Below, piece by piece: positions 10,136 to 20,376 of a DNA stretch of 64,000 nt. Made by a program: the position numbers and the translations under genes. The notes beneath the pieces were generated by a model, which was not told the DNA's origin, did no database searches, and saw only the letters and a list, made by a program, of their open reading frames with translations. This DNA comes from Pectobacterium aroidearum (GTDB lineage: Bacteria; Pseudomonadota; Gammaproteobacteria; Enterobacterales; Enterobacteriaceae): assembly GCF_041228105.1 (NCBI RefSeq), contig NZ_CP166097.1:4836001-4900000 (forward strand), in the 5' to 3' direction. Numbering within the stretch: position 1 is the stretch's first letter; the number at the start of each line of letters is the position of its first letter.

Positions 10136-10155
10136 CCTTTGCCGTTTGGCAAAGG
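10136..10155. other. Perfect 8-bp hairpin between hpf and ptsN
   Basis: CCTTTGCC-GTTT-GGCAAAGG is a perfect stem with a tetraloop right after the hpf stop. There is no T-run on either side, so it may stabilise the hpf 3' end or be a processing site rather than a terminator. Confidence 0.5.
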
Positions 10156-10225
10156 AACAAACTCGGCCCATCCATCGGGTGGGTCGGGATCACCAGAAGT
10201 GAAAGCGTCGTTAAGTGAAAATAAA

Positions 10226-10699
10226 ATGAACCACGATCCCGTATTGCAACTCAGCACCGTATTACGTCCTGAGTGCACCCGAAGCACCGTCCACTGCCAG
10301 AGTAAGAAACGGGCATTGGAAATTATCAGCGAGCTGGCCGCTAGGCAGCTTAACATTCCTTCGCAGATTATCTTTGATGCCATCCTGACCCGGGAGCGGA
10401 TGGGCAGCACGGGAATCGGCGGCGGCATTGCCATTCCTCATGGCAAGCTGGAGGACGATAATGCACTGGGCGCCATCGGTGTTTTCATCCAGTTAGAGCA
10501 ACCTATTGCTTTCGATGCTATTGATAATCAGGCCGTTGATCTGCTTTTTGCCTTGCTGGTTCCGGCGGAACAATGTAAAACCCATTTGCATACCCTGTCG
10601 CTTGTTGCCAAGCGGCTGGCGGATAAAACGGTTTGCCGGCGCCTGCGTGCGGCGCAAAGCGATGAAGAGCTGTACCAGATTATGACGGAAGCCGGTTAA
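10226..10699 (+). CDS. ptsN: PtsN, nitrogen-PTS enzyme IIA (EIIA-Ntr)
   Basis: EIIA-Ntr is the output of the PtsP-NPr-PtsN phosphorelay and regulates K+ transporters and other targets by its phosphorylation state. The active His is H72 in AIPHGKLED. I chose MNHDPVLQLS because it aligns with E. coli (157 aa); the frame stays open upstream to 10139 but begins inside the preceding hairpin. It lies in the rpoN-hpf-ptsN-rapZ-npr cluster with its relay partner npr. Confidence 0.94.
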   Translation: MNHDPVLQLSTVLRPECTRSTVHCQSKKRALEIISELAARQLNIPSQIIFDAILTRERMGSTGIGGGIAIPHGKLEDDNALGAIGVFIQLEQPIAFDAIDNQAVDLLFALLVPAEQCKTHLHTLSLVAKRLADKTVCRRLRAAQSDEELYQIMTEAG

Positions 10700-10859
10700 G
10701 CCGGACGATCGTCATGCTCACGATGGCGGGTGACTCGCGTCACGTTCAGAGAATGCTTGCAATCCATGCGCGAAGCCGTCATTTTTTTAGCTATACATCA
10801 CTTTATAAAAACAGTGGCAATGAGAATTCGCCATCACGTTGCCAGAGGGGAGTCGTCAG

Positions 10860-11717
10860 ATGGTGCTGATGATTGTCAGTGGTCGCTCAGGTTCAGGGAA
10901 ATCTGTCGCCCTGCGCGCACTGGAAGATATGGGGTTCTACTGCGTAGATAACCTGCCAGTGGTTCTACTGCCGGAGCTGGCTAATACGCTTGCGGCACGT
11001 AACATTTCCGCAGCAGTCAGCATTGATGTGCGTAATATGCCGGAGTCGCCAGAGATCTTCGAGCATGCCATGGAGCAACTGCCACCTAGCTTCTCGCCTC
11101 AATTGCTGTTTCTGGATGCCGATCGCAATACGTTGATCCGCCGCTATAGCGATACTCGTCGCCTGCATCCGCTCTCCAGCAAGAATCTGTCGCTGGAAAG
11201 CGCCATTGATGAAGAAAGCGATCTGCTGGAGCCGCTGCGCTCACGCGCTGACCTGATTATCGATACCTCAGAGATGTCGGTGCATGAACTGGCTGAGATG
11301 CTGCGTACCCGACTGCTCGGCAAGCGAGAACGTGAACTTACGATGGTGTTCGAATCGTTCGGCTTCAAGCACGGTATTCCCATCGATGCGGATTACGTCT
11401 TTGACGTACGTTTCCTGCCGAACCCGCACTGGGATCCGAAACTGCGCCCGATGACAGGTCTGGATAAGCCCGTTGCGTCCTTCCTCGACAGGCATACCGA
11501 AGTGCACAATTTCATCTACCAGACCCGTAGCTATCTGGAACTGTGGCTGCCGATGCTGGAAACCAATAACCGCAGCTATCTGACTGTCGCCATTGGCTGT
11601 ACCGGCGGTAAACACCGTTCCGTCTACGTCGCCGAGCAGTTAGCAGACTACTTCCGCTCACGCGGTAAGAACGTCCAGTCGCGCCATCGTACGCTGGAAA
11701 AGCGTAAACCCTCGTAA
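10860..11717 (+). CDS. rapZ: RapZ, RNase adapter for GlmZ
   Basis: RapZ binds sRNA GlmZ and presents it to RNase E, tuning GlmS and hence amino-sugar supply. Walker A GRSGSGKS lies at residues 8-15. The C-terminal RNA-binding domain ends in the basic stretch RTLEKRKPS. The MVLMIVSG start matches E. coli and gives 285 aa. Upstream in-frame codons MPEGSRQ are probably not translated. Confidence 0.96.
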   Translation: MVLMIVSGRSGSGKSVALRALEDMGFYCVDNLPVVLLPELANTLAARNISAAVSIDVRNMPESPEIFEHAMEQLPPSFSPQLLFLDADRNTLIRRYSDTRRLHPLSSKNLSLESAIDEESDLLEPLRSRADLIIDTSEMSVHELAEMLRTRLLGKRERELTMVFESFGFKHGIPIDADYVFDVRFLPNPHWDPKLRPMTGLDKPVASFLDRHTEVHNFIYQTRSYLELWLPMLETNNRSYLTVAIGCTGGKHRSVYVAEQLADYFRSRGKNVQSRHRTLEKRKPS

Positions 11718-11748
11718 TAGTCGGCAAACCAGTACAGCCAGGTAACCC

Positions 11749-12021
11749 ATGACAGTCCGGCAAACGGTTGAAATCAAAAACAAGCTGGGCATGCACGCTC
11801 GCCCAGCCATGAAGCTGTTCGAGCTGGTGCAGAGCTTTGATGCAGAAGTGATACTGCGCAATGACAGCGGCACCGAAGCCGAAGCCAGCAGCGTGATTGC
11901 CATGCTGATGCTGGACTCCGCCAAAGGGCGACTCATCGAGGTGGAAGCCACTGGCCCGGATGAAGCACAGGCGCTTGCCGCCGTCATCGGGCTGTTCGAA
12001 GCCGGGTTCGACGAAGACTAG
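11749..12021 (+). CDS. npr: NPr, nitrogen-PTS phosphocarrier
   Basis: NPr is the HPr-like carrier that passes phosphate from EI-Ntr to PtsN. The phosphorylated His is H16 in GMHARPA. The 90-aa length is typical. It starts 31 nt after rapZ, which places substrate control of nitrogen PTS and GlmZ processing in one transcript. Confidence 0.96.
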   Translation: MTVRQTVEIKNKLGMHARPAMKLFELVQSFDAEVILRNDSGTEAEASSVIAMLMLDSAKGRLIEVEATGPDEAQALAAVIGLFEAGFDED

Positions 12022-12038
12022 CGATTTTCTTAGCAGGG

Positions 12039-12179
12039 TATACCCTAAATAATTCGAGTTGCGTGACAAAACGTTAGCGTTTGAACAACGCTCAGCGTTG
12101 ACCCTTTAGGGCGAGGCCCACGACGGACCGAGTATTTAAGGGAAGCCAACACACAAGCAGCTTGAAGTATGACGAGTAT
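12039..12179. repeat. Dispersed palindromic repeat, copy 1 (YPAL-like)
   Basis: This roughly 140-bp element starts TATACCCTAAATAATTCGAG and ends GCAGCTTGAAGTATGACGAG plus TAT. The ends are inverted (TATACCC / near GGGTATA; TCGAGTTGC / GCAGCTTGA). A second copy lies at 38557-38684. Such elements are common between genes in Yersinia, Serratia and Pectobacterium; the YPAL family name is from memory. Confidence 0.7.
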
Positions 12180-12264
12180 CTGCCAGCCTTCGTGACAAGG
12201 ATCGCTTCACTTTCCCTTCCGAACCTCCTACTATCTACCTACATAAATCATAATATTTTCTTAT

Positions 12265-12298
12265 ACCCCCTGCTCCTTTGGGCGCGGGGGTTATTTTT
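12265..12298 (+). terminator. Terminator upstream of rnk
   Basis: A GC-rich stem (ACCCCC with GGGGGT, plus an inner TGCTC/GGGCG with one bulge and a CTTT loop) is followed by TTATTTTTAT. It most likely ends the rapZ-npr transcript. Confidence 0.65.
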
Positions 12299-12330
12299 AT
12301 ATCATCTAAAAATACCAACTGGAGAGGAGT

Positions 12331-12741
12331 ATGACGAAACCTAACCTGACAATCAGTGAATTGGATGCAGAACGTCTGGATATGTTATTGGAGCAGCCCG
12401 CCTTTGCGGACAGCGATATCGCACAGGCGTTGAATGAGGAACTGGATCGAGCGGAAATTCTGCCTTCAGCATCGATTCCCTCACATGTCGTCACCATGAA
12501 TAGTCGGGTGCGTTTCCGCGATCTGAATACCAACGAAGAGCACATCCGCACGCTGGTTTATCCGGCCGCGGTGAAGGACAGCCAAGAACCGCTGTCGGTG
12601 ATGGCTCCGCTGGGCGCGGCACTATTGGGAATGCATGTGGGAAATGCTATCACCTGGCAGTTGCCAAACGGTGAAGAAACGCGAATTGAAGTATTGGAAC
12701 TACTCTATCAGCCTGAAGCCGCGGGCGAGTACCACCGCTAA
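12331..12741 (+). CDS. rnk: Rnk, GreA-like RNA polymerase-binding regulator
   Basis: Rnk (regulator of nucleoside diphosphate kinase) binds RNA polymerase and competes with GreA/DksA-type factors. The 136-aa product has a short helical N-terminal part and the GreA_GreB C-terminal fold ([39 protein letters not shown]). It has a strong AGAGGAG ribosome site. It stands alone between a terminator and a downstream hairpin. Confidence 0.93.
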   Translation: MTKPNLTISELDAERLDMLLEQPAFADSDIAQALNEELDRAEILPSASIPSHVVTMNSRVRFRDLNTNEEHIRTLVYPAAVKDSQEPLSVMAPLGAALLGMHVGNAITWQLPNGEETRIEVLELLYQPEAAGEYHR

Positions 12742-12778
12742 ATTAGCGAGGTGTGATGCCAATACCGGCATAGCGTAA

Positions 12779-12804
12779 CCGCCGTCGGACAATGCTGACG
12801 GCGG
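12779..12804 (+). terminator. Hairpin after rnk
   Basis: A perfect 8-bp stem (CCGCCGTC / GACGGCGG) with a 10-nt loop lies between the convergent rnk and P450 genes. The T-run is poor, so terminator function is only likely. Confidence 0.45.
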
Positions 12805-12880
12805 CTCCTGCTAAATACTTTCTACTTCAGCGAAATATGGTCGTTCGGAAACGGGATTCTCCCCATTACCACAGTTTACC

Positions 12881-15800
12881 TCAGATGAACATATCAACCA
12901 CATACCTCCCTTGCTCCCGCTCAAGTTTATCAGCCCAGAGCATGGCATCCGTTTCGTTACTCCCTGTCGCTTCGCGGTAAATACGGAGCAGCATGTCTCG
13001 TACCTCAGGGACCATCCGCAAACCATCCCCGCAAACAAAGAGAGAACCACCGTTGCAAAAGAGCGTCTTAATACGCTCCCTGTCAGCCCAAACGCGATGC
13101 TGAACGAAGGTAACCTCCCCATCAGGCTGATGGGAAAATGCGGGCAACACCGTCACAATATGACTTTTCTCCCAAGCAGCAAGCTCATCGCGATAGAGAT
13201 AATCGACATCGGGATGGCCTGTGCCAAAAAACAATAGCGCCGGACCAACCCTTACTCCGGCCGCCTGCTGCAATGCACGTTCCTGTAGAAAACCACGAAA
13301 TGGCGCTATCCCTGAACCTGCACCGATCAAAATAATCGGTATCGAAGGATCATCCGGTAGATGGAAAAACGGGCTAGAAGGGCGTACCACAATGGCGATA
13401 CGATCGTCAGGTTTCAGAGAAGCAAGGTAGTTGGAGGCGACGCCTTTGTAACGGCCTATACCGGATAACGCTGGCGAATCGACGACCGCGACAGTAAGCG
13501 TAACGTGGTCCGGTTTCCATGCTGGCGATGATGATATTGAGTACTGCCGTGCTTTAATAGATGGCAGCATTGTAAGGTAGCGGCGAAAATCAGTCGGACA
13601 AGATTGGAAGCGATAAAGTAGATCCAGCACGCTCAAACGCGGTACCAGCACGTCATTCTCGTAATGCTCCGTGGCCAGTTTTTCAAGTTCCATTTTTTCC
13701 GGCGGGCAGCGTGTTGCCGCCGCCAATGCCGCGACCTGTGCCCGCGTAGCCGGTTGCGACAGCTCAACATAGTTTCCCAACAACTCTGCACAGCTAATGG
13801 GTTGTCCAATCGGCAACCCCGTGACATCGGGAGCTTGATTAATGACAAGCATCATATCGGGTGACAGACCAAAACGCCGTAATACGCGATCTATCTGATC
13901 ATCTGAGTTTCTCGGCAATACGGCAAGATAATCTCCCGCTCGGTATGCCATCCCTTCCGGCAACCTGATTTCAATATGCCTTTTTGAACGTGCGAAAGGT
14001 GATGTCATGTCGACAAGTTCTCGATTTTCAACCACAACCCCACGTCCCATATCGGGAATCTGTAATGTACTGACGCGATCGGTATGAACAAATTCCAGTT
14101 CGAGTTCCGCTGCGTCCTCAGCCACGGCTCCCTGTCTACCGAATGCCGTTGTCAGCGCAGGCCAGAGTTTGGTGTACCAGTCGTCAAAATTGCCGAAAAA
14201 ATCCCCACCAGAATCGGCAACGCCCCGCTCATGGATACGCTGCCCCCCTGCATGTTCAAGTGCGAGATCCACTCGCTTGGGTATCGCCTGATAGGTGCGC
14301 ACCCATTGTAAGTTACCACAACCAAATACGCTGAATTTCAGCCCTGACAGTGCATCATCCGCCAGCCCCTCAACCCAAGGGACAAAATGGCGTGCATTGT
14401 TCGGCGGCATCCCTTCATAAGAGGCAGTGATAACAATGAGTGCACCGGTTTGCGGTAATTTCTCAGCATAATCATCCAGCGCTGCGAGCGTAGAGGCAAA
14501 ACCGTATCTCTGTGCATCAGCCGCGATACGGTTAGCGAATGCTTCTGAAGATCCGGTATTGCCGCCATGCAGCACCAATAAGGGGATAAGATCCTGATGG
14601 TGCTGTGCCTTGGCCACAGGCATCACGGCCATCTTGTTTGAGGTCTCTTTGGGCGTGACACCTCGTGCCAGCGTTTTTGACGGTTTACGCACCCGAATGC
14701 GGATTTTCAAGTTATCGGGTTTAATCGTCAGATGTTCGACAATCTTCAGCTCATAGGAAGGATCACTCAGTTCAAAATCAAAACGCTGCAACATCATTGC
14801 CAGTACAAGCTGTGCTTCCTGCATAGCAAACATTCTTCCAATGCAGGCGCGTTTGCCGGAGCCAAAGGGCTGCCAGGAATTTGGCAGCAAATTCTCTGCA
14901 TTATCTGGTCCGAATCGCTCTGGTTTGAACAGATTGGCATCATCCCCCCACGCTTTGACATCACGATGAAGCTGCGGTTGAAGGATGACGATCGAATCTT
15001 TTGGCGTAAGGGGGTATTTACCCGCCAATATCGTATCCTGTGTGGGACTCACGACGTGGCCCCCGGCAGTAGGCCACATACGCAAACTTTCCATCAGTAT
15101 CTGTTCCAGATAGCGTAGCTGAGCAAGGTGCTCAATACGGGGTATTTCATCCCCAAGAACCTCATCAACGATAGCCCGCGCTTTATTCAGAACGTTTGGA
15201 TTTTTCAACAAAAAATAAACAGTGAAAGAAAGCATACCGCTGGTGGTTTCATGGCCCGCAACCAAAAACGTCAACATCTGATGAGCAATATTCTCATCAG
15301 ACAGTTTTTCCCCGGTTTGCGGATCGACGCCATTCAACATGCGATTGAGCAGATCGTTTTTTTCACTCGCCTTCGGATCCATTTTTCTCGCCGCGATCAG
15401 TTGCTCTACCACTGAATACATCAGCGCTTTATCTGTCCGGTATTGGCGAGTGCTAGGAATCATCAATTTATTCACGATTCCAGGTCGGCGTACACGTAAA
15501 CCGGCCTCTTTAAGCGAACCGACTATTGCTTTCACGAAAGGCAACAAATCATCACGGTAGAAGCTATTGAAGCGATAATCGAACCCACAGAGAGCGATCG
15601 TATCCAGCGTTAACCGGGTCATATTATCAGCAACATCAATATCGACATCGGGGCCAAAACGCTCCCAACGCAAAAACATCTGCTCTGAAATATCCAGCAT
15701 CTTATCGAACATCGAGCGAACACCGAGCGGGCCTAATGCTGGCATCAAAATTCGATGCGCCTTACCCCAATTCGGCTCATGAGTATGAGCCGTAAAAAGT

Positions 15801-16060
15801 CCATCACCGCCTAGATAACGTAATTCGAGTAATTCTGCACTTAACTTTTTCTCAAAGAGACTTTCATCACTCAGCTCGTTCACGAGTTCCTGAGAGGAGG
15901 CAACATAAAACTCATCGCTAAAAATTCGCATTTTAAAGAATGGGCCGTATGTTTTTGCTAATTTCATTAAACTGTCGATGCTATTACGGGGATCCACATC
16001 AGCCAAATTGCCAATGACCGGTTTGATGGGAGGTTGGGGAACAGCTGTCTTTCCTGACAT
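12881..16060 (-). CDS. Self-sufficient cytochrome P450 / NADPH-P450 reductase fusion (CYP102, BM3-like)
   Basis: This 1059-aa single-chain monooxygenase has a heme domain (about 1-460) followed by FMN/FAD/NADPH diflavin reductase domains. Visible residues are the I-helix AGHETTS (268-274), ExxR in ESLR (324-327), and heme loop FGSGKRACIG with ligand Cys406. Also visible are the FMN-binding HGGNTGSSE (498-506), FAD motif ARQYSISSSP and NADPH motif CGDG. Architecture and length match P450-BM3 (1048 aa), a fatty-acid hydroxylase. The BM3 carboxylate anchors Arg47 and Tyr51 align to Asp49 and Val53, and the C-terminal FAD-shielding Trp aligns to Phe, so substrate may differ. The start MSGKTAVPQP has AAGGAT 10 nt upstream. 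It is monocistronic, between rnk and pmbA. Confidence 0.93.
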   Translation of the reverse strand: MSGKTAVPQPPIKPVIGNLADVDPRNSIDSLMKLAKTYGPFFKMRIFSDEFYVASSQELVNELSDESLFEKKLSAELLELRYLGGDGLFTAHTHEPNWGKAHRILMPALGPLGVRSMFDKMLDISEQMFLRWERFGPDVDIDVADNMTRLTLDTIALCGFDYRFNSFYRDDLLPFVKAIVGSLKEAGLRVRRPGIVNKLMIPSTRQYRTDKALMYSVVEQLIAARKMDPKASEKNDLLNRMLNGVDPQTGEKLSDENIAHQMLTFLVAGHETTSGMLSFTVYFLLKNPNVLNKARAIVDEVLGDEIPRIEHLAQLRYLEQILMESLRMWPTAGGHVVSPTQDTILAGKYPLTPKDSIVILQPQLHRDVKAWGDDANLFKPERFGPDNAENLLPNSWQPFGSGKRACIGRMFAMQEAQLVLAMMLQRFDFELSDPSYELKIVEHLTIKPDNLKIRIRVRKPSKTLARGVTPKETSNKMAVMPVAKAQHHQDLIPLLVLHGGNTGSSEAFANRIAADAQRYGFASTLAALDDYAEKLPQTGALIVITASYEGMPPNNARHFVPWVEGLADDALSGLKFSVFGCGNLQWVRTYQAIPKRVDLALEHAGGQRIHERGVADSGGDFFGNFDDWYTKLWPALTTAFGRQGAVAEDAAELELEFVHTDRVSTLQIPDMGRGVVVENRELVDMTSPFARSKRHIEIRLPEGMAYRAGDYLAVLPRNSDDQIDRVLRRFGLSPDMMLVINQAPDVTGLPIGQPISCAELLGNYVELSQPATRAQVAALAAATRCPPEKMELEKLATEHYENDVLVPRLSVLDLLYRFQSCPTDFRRYLTMLPSIKARQYSISSSPAWKPDHVTLTVAVVDSPALSGIGRYKGVASNYLASLKPDDRIAIVVRPSSPFFHLPDDPSIPIILIGAGSGIAPFRGFLQERALQQAAGVRVGPALLFFGTGHPDVDYLYRDELAAWEKSHIVTVLPAFSHQPDGEVTFVQHRVWADRERIKTLFCNGGSLFVCGDGLRMVPEVRDMLLRIYREATGSNETDAMLWADKLEREQGRYVVDMFI

Positions 16061-16498
16061 AATCCATATCCTTATGAAGAAACAACACGTTAATTTCGCT
16101 CCTGCGCTGTTTACAGCCCCCACGGTAAAGCCCGTCCAGATATTACCCAGCCGATATTAGCGAGTTCATCATGGCCATATAAATTCAAACTGAGAGAAAT
16201 AATCAGGCGGACTTAAAGCCGTTACCGTTCATTACGAAATAATGCAGGCTCTAAACAATCGTTTTAAAAAATAACAAATCAAAGTAATGGGGAGAACAGT
16301 ATTTACACAAGCACCGCATTTATAGCTAATTGCCACATCGCGCGCGTAAATCTGCTATTTAGTGCATTTCATTTTAGCAGGAAGACAGGCATCACATCAC
16401 GGTACGCCTGAAAGATCAGGCCCGTACCGTGATACATTCCACGATAGAACACAACGGCACAGCTAAAGCCGGGACTCCATCCCCAACGCGCGGCGCCA
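16061..16498. promoter_or_regulatory. P450 upstream region
   Basis: The 438 bp between pmbA and the P450 gene hold no credible gene. The part near the P450 is AT-rich and would contain its promoter. The part near pmbA contains the long hairpin at 16396-16433. Confidence 0.5.
16396..16433 (-). terminator. Long hairpin downstream of pmbA
   Basis: ATCACGGTAC-GCCTGA pairs with TCAGGC-(CC)-GTACCGTGAT, giving a 16-bp stem with one 2-nt bulge and an AAGA loop. It follows pmbA but lacks a clear T-run, so it may be a Rho-type or bidirectional end, or a regulatory palindrome for the P450 gene. Confidence 0.5.
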
Positions 16499-17839
16499 TT
16501 ATTCCCCAGCGATCTTCATGTCAGGCAACAACACGGAACCACACTGGATATTGCTTCGGGTTTCGATATCGTTCCCCACCGTCACAATATTGCGCAGCAT
16601 GTCTTTCAGGTTACCCGCGATCGTAATCTCACTGACCGGATACTGAATTTCGCCGTTTTCGACCCAGAAGCCGGATGCCCCGCGGGAATAATCCCCCGTC
16701 ACACCGCTCACGCCCTGCCCCATCAATTCGGTCACCAGCAGGCCTTTGCCCATCTGCTTCAGCATGCCGTTGAAATCCAGGCCCTGTCCCGCAATCCGCC
16801 AGTTATGAATACCACCCGCATGACCGGTGCTCTTCATTCCCAATTTACGTGCGGAGTAGCTCGTCATCAGCCAGGTCTGCAACACCCCTGCTTTCACAAT
16901 TTCGCGCGCCTGAGTCCGTACGCCTTCGCTGTCGAACGGCGTAGAAGCCAGCCCTTTGAGCAAGTGCGGCTGTTCCTCAATCGTCAGCCACTCCGGCAGA
17001 ATCTGCTGACCCAGTTTGTCCAGCAGAAAGGTCGATTTACGGTAAACGCTGCCGCCGCTGATAGCGCCAACCAAATGGCCAAACAGGCCTGTCGCTACTT
17101 CGGCAGAGAACATTACCGGCGCCTGCATCGTGGGCAGTTTACGCGGTGACAGACGGGATAACGTGCGGCGCGCGCACTCTTCGCCCACCCATTCAGGGCT
17201 AAGCAAATCATCCAGCGCACGGCCAACGGTATAGGCATAATCCCGCTCCATATCGCCATTCACTTCGGCAATCACGCAGCTGGACATGGAATGACGGCTG
17301 GAGCAGTAGCTTTTCAGAAGGCCGTGGCTATTGCCGAACACCTTAACGCCATAATGACTGTTAAAACTGCCGCCTTCGGTGTTGGTGATACGCTTGTCAG
17401 CCTGTAATGCGGCCTGTTCTGCGCGAGCGGCTAACTCGATGCCGCGATCCGCATCCAGTTCGGTCGGATGGAACAGATCCAGATCCGGCGCGTCAAACGC
17501 CAGAAGATCGCGATCCGCCGGGCCAGCAAAAGGATCGACAGAGGTATAGCGCGCAATATCCAGCGCGGCTTGTACGGTGCGCGCTATCGCATCCGGGCTG
17601 AGATCGGTAGACGATGCGCTGCCTTTACGCTGTTGATGATAAACCGTGATGCCCAGCGCACCATCGCTATTGAATTCAACATTTTCAACGTCACCATAGC
17701 GGGTACTGACGCTAATGCCTGTCGTTTTTGTCACCGCGACTTCTGCCGCATCAGAACCGGCACGCGCCAGTTCCAGCGCCTGAGCAACCGCGAGCTCCAG
17801 CGCTTTACGCTGCTCTGCAACCTGAGTAGTTATCGTCAT
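16499..17839 (-). CDS. pmbA: PmbA (TldE), subunit of the TldD/TldE protease
   Basis: PmbA pairs with TldD in a metalloprotease that matures microcin B17, processes peptide-modified products and degrades CcdA. The 446-aa protein has the TldD_C fold but lacks the HExxxH motif, which TldD (26052-27497 here) provides. The conserved end [20 protein letters not shown] is present. It is divergent from yjgA as in E. coli. Confidence 0.95.
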   Translation of the reverse strand: MTITTQVAEQRKALELAVAQALELARAGSDAAEVAVTKTTGISVSTRYGDVENVEFNSDGALGITVYHQQRKGSASSTDLSPDAIARTVQAALDIARYTSVDPFAGPADRDLLAFDAPDLDLFHPTELDADRGIELAARAEQAALQADKRITNTEGGSFNSHYGVKVFGNSHGLLKSYCSSRHSMSSCVIAEVNGDMERDYAYTVGRALDDLLSPEWVGEECARRTLSRLSPRKLPTMQAPVMFSAEVATGLFGHLVGAISGGSVYRKSTFLLDKLGQQILPEWLTIEEQPHLLKGLASTPFDSEGVRTQAREIVKAGVLQTWLMTSYSARKLGMKSTGHAGGIHNWRIAGQGLDFNGMLKQMGKGLLVTELMGQGVSGVTGDYSRGASGFWVENGEIQYPVSEITIAGNLKDMLRNIVTVGNDIETRSNIQCGSVLLPDMKIAGE

Positions 17840-18135
17840 TGTTCTGCCATAATGAGTGGAAGAAAGCTCACCATCATCATCCCCGCAACGAGCACAAAAG
17901 GGGCGTATACTCTCTATACTTCACGCAGCCAACACGTAGGTAACGTGAAGAATGAGGAACATAAAATGGTGTAGCATAATGCTTTCTAGTCTAACAGGAT
18001 CTACGGACAATTTCGCACAAAGCCCAAACCTGTTAGTATCAGCCTCTTTTTTTCTGGTGGGCACGCTGTTCACCATCCCGGAGCCCCTACGCGTAGCGTT
18101 AGACATTGCTCCTGGACACTTTTTAGGAGCCAACC
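17840..18135. promoter_or_regulatory. Divergent pmbA / yjgA region
   Basis: About 300 bp between divergent genes. Several short open frames exist but none has a convincing ribosome site or recognisable product. It should contain both promoters. Confidence 0.45.
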
Positions 18136-18687
18136 ATGAAGCAAAAGTACGAAGACTGGCTGAATGACGTCCCGGATAATCAAGAAGACGACGAAGATGA
18201 TGAAATTATCTGGGTCAGCAAAAGCGAAATAAAGCGCGATGCCGAAGCGCTGAAAGATCTCGGTGCGGAACTGGTCGATCTGGGTAAAAACGCCCTGGAA
18301 AAGATCCCGCTGGATGACGATCTGCGTGCAGCCGTGGAACTGGCGCAACGGATCAAGAAAGAAGGCCGACGCCGTCAGCTCCAACTGATTGGTAAAATGC
18401 TGCGCGCTCGCGATCCAGAACCAATCCAAACTGCGCTGGATAAGCTGAACAACCGTCATAACCAGCAGGTGGCGTTATTCCACAAACTGGAACAGCTGCG
18501 TGACCGTCTGATTGAAGAGGGTGACGACGTGGTTCCCGATATTCTGGCACTGTATCCCCATGCCGACCGCCAGCAGTTGCGTTCTCTGGTGCGCAACGCG
18601 CAGAAAGAGAAAGCGGCGAATAAACCGCCGAAATCCGCCCGCCAGATCTTCCAGTATCTGCGCGAACTGGCTGAAACCACAGACTAA
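18136..18687 (+). CDS. darP: DarP (YjgA), 50S ribosome biogenesis protein
   Basis: YjgA/DarP (DUF615) associates with late 50S assembly intermediates. The 183-aa protein is highly charged, with an acidic N-terminus ([20 protein letters not shown]) and a helical body ending [13 protein letters not shown]. It has an AGGAGCC ribosome site 8 nt before the ATG. The pmbA-yjgA divergent pair is conserved in enterics. Confidence 0.94.
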   Translation: MKQKYEDWLNDVPDNQEDDEDDEIIWVSKSEIKRDAEALKDLGAELVDLGKNALEKIPLDDDLRAAVELAQRIKKEGRRRQLQLIGKMLRARDPEPIQTALDKLNNRHNQQVALFHKLEQLRDRLIEEGDDVVPDILALYPHADRQQLRSLVRNAQKEKAANKPPKSARQIFQYLRELAETTD

Positions 18688-18782
18688 TGGCAAGAGCGGG
18701 ATGAGGAGTATGACTCACTCATCTCGCACATGACTGGCTTCGGACGCATGACTACCACTTCAGACCGCCATCTTCCGTCACA

Positions 18783-20237
18783 TTACAATCCGCCCAGATG
18801 CCAGGTTTTTACTTCCAGAAACTCATCCAGTCCCAGAACCGAGCCTTCGCGACCTAATCCTGACTCTTTCACACCGCCAAATGGCGCCAGTTCGGTTGAA
18901 ACCGCGCATTCGTTAATACCCACCATGCCGCTCTCAAGTGCTTCTGCCACGCGGAACACACGCTGCAAATTCTGGCTGTAGAAGTAGGCTGCCAAGCCAA
19001 ATGGCGTATTATTCGCACGCTCAATCACCTCTTCTTCCGTTTTGAAGCGGAAACACGGAGCGACCGGACCAAACGTTTCTTCCTGCGCAAGCAACATCGC
19101 TTCATTGGCATCAACAATCACCGTCGGCTCAAAGAAGCTGTGACCCAGCTTGTGCCGTTGACCACCGACCAGTGCCTTACCGCCTTTTTCCACCGCATCA
19201 TTGACGTGCTTCTCTACCTTCTCGACAGCCGCATCATCAATTAACGGCCCCAGTACAACGCCGTCATCCATGCCGTTACCGACCTTAAGCTTTTTCACTT
19301 CTTCCGCGAGCAGAGAGACAAACTCATCGTAGACACCATCCTGAATATAAAACCGGTTGGCACTGACACAAACCTGACCTGCGTTACGGAAACGGTTAGC
19401 AATCGCACCTTTTACTGCAGCCTGAATATCCGCATCGTCAAACACGATATAAGGTGCGTTCCCACCCAGTTCCATCGACACTTTCTTCATGGTGTCAGCC
19501 GCGTTACGCACCAGCGTTTTCCCTACCGTCGTTGAGCCGGTGAAAGAAATTTTGCGCACTTTATCGCTTGCCATGACGGTATCGCTGATCGCCTGCGTAT
19601 CGCCCGCCACGCCGTTAAGTACTCCATCCGGCACACCCGCCTGCTGCGCCAGTGCCAGCAGCGCAAATGCAGACAGCGGCGTGTTATTAGCGGGTTTGAT
19701 GACGCCAGTACACCCTGCGGCCAGCGCTGGCCCCAGCTTACGTGTCAGCATCGCCAGCGGGAAATTCCACGGTGTAATGGCAACAACGACGCCAACGGGT
19801 TCACGCGTGGCATAAATCTTCGATCCGGGTTTCGCAGATGGAATAATCTCACCGTTAGCCCGCTTGCCCTGCTCAGCAAACCACTGAATGAAACTCGCCG
19901 CATAGACGACTTCACCTTCTGCCTCCTGCACTGGCTTGCCCTGTTCAGCAGTCATCAGCTCCGCCAGATAGCGCTTATTCTCCAGAATCAGCTCGTACCA
20001 GCGATACAGAATTTCAGAACGTTCCTTCGCGGTTTTACGCTTCCAGGCAGGAAAGGCGGCATAGGCAGCGTCAATCGCCGCCTGCGTCTCTTTCTTCCCC
20101 GCTTGTGCTACGCTGGCAATAGTCTCACCCGTCGCCGGATTCACTACCTCGAAGGTGGATGAGCCTTGCTGCCATTTTCCCGCCGCAAAGTAGCCCGTTT
20201 TGAACAGTTCATGATCCTGCAAATTTTGTCCTGACAT
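18783..20237 (-). CDS. gabD: GabD, succinate-semialdehyde dehydrogenase
   Basis: This is an aldehyde dehydrogenase oxidising succinate semialdehyde to succinate in GABA degradation. The catalytic Cys290 lies in NAGQVCVSANR and the general base Glu256 in MELGGNAP. The cofactor loop SFTGSTTVGK (231-240) and ITPWNFP (154-160) are present. The 484-aa length and residue pattern fit GabD best among ALDH families. No gabT or gabP lies next to it, so the assignment rests on family similarity. Confidence 0.88.
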   Translation of the reverse strand: MSGQNLQDHELFKTGYFAAGKWQQGSSTFEVVNPATGETIASVAQAGKKETQAAIDAAYAAFPAWKRKTAKERSEILYRWYELILENKRYLAELMTAEQGKPVQEAEGEVVYAASFIQWFAEQGKRANGEIIPSAKPGSKIYATREPVGVVVAITPWNFPLAMLTRKLGPALAAGCTGVIKPANNTPLSAFALLALAQQAGVPDGVLNGVAGDTQAISDTVMASDKVRKISFTGSTTVGKTLVRNAADTMKKVSMELGGNAPYIVFDDADIQAAVKGAIANRFRNAGQVCVSANRFYIQDGVYDEFVSLLAEEVKKLKVGNGMDDGVVLGPLIDDAAVEKVEKHVNDAVEKGGKALVGGQRHKLGHSFFEPTVIVDANEAMLLAQEETFGPVAPCFRFKTEEEVIERANNTPFGLAAYFYSQNLQRVFRVAEALESGMVGINECAVSTELAPFGGVKESGLGREGSVLGLDEFLEVKTWHLGGL

Positions 20238-20376
20238 CGTGTTACCTCCTGAAAATGGTCATATCCCATGACGTTACGAGGGAAGCTATAGATAATTCAG
20301 TATAGAAGTGATGAACGCAGACTGCGGTACTCTCGGATTAATCGTGAGGGTTGTCACTCTGCCTTGTCTACTGAGC

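Larger units (their letters stand above)
12022..12330. other. npr-rnk intergenic region
   Basis: The 309-bp gap is filled by the dispersed repeat (12039-12179), an AT-rich stretch, and a terminator just before rnk. No gene is visible. Confidence 0.7.
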
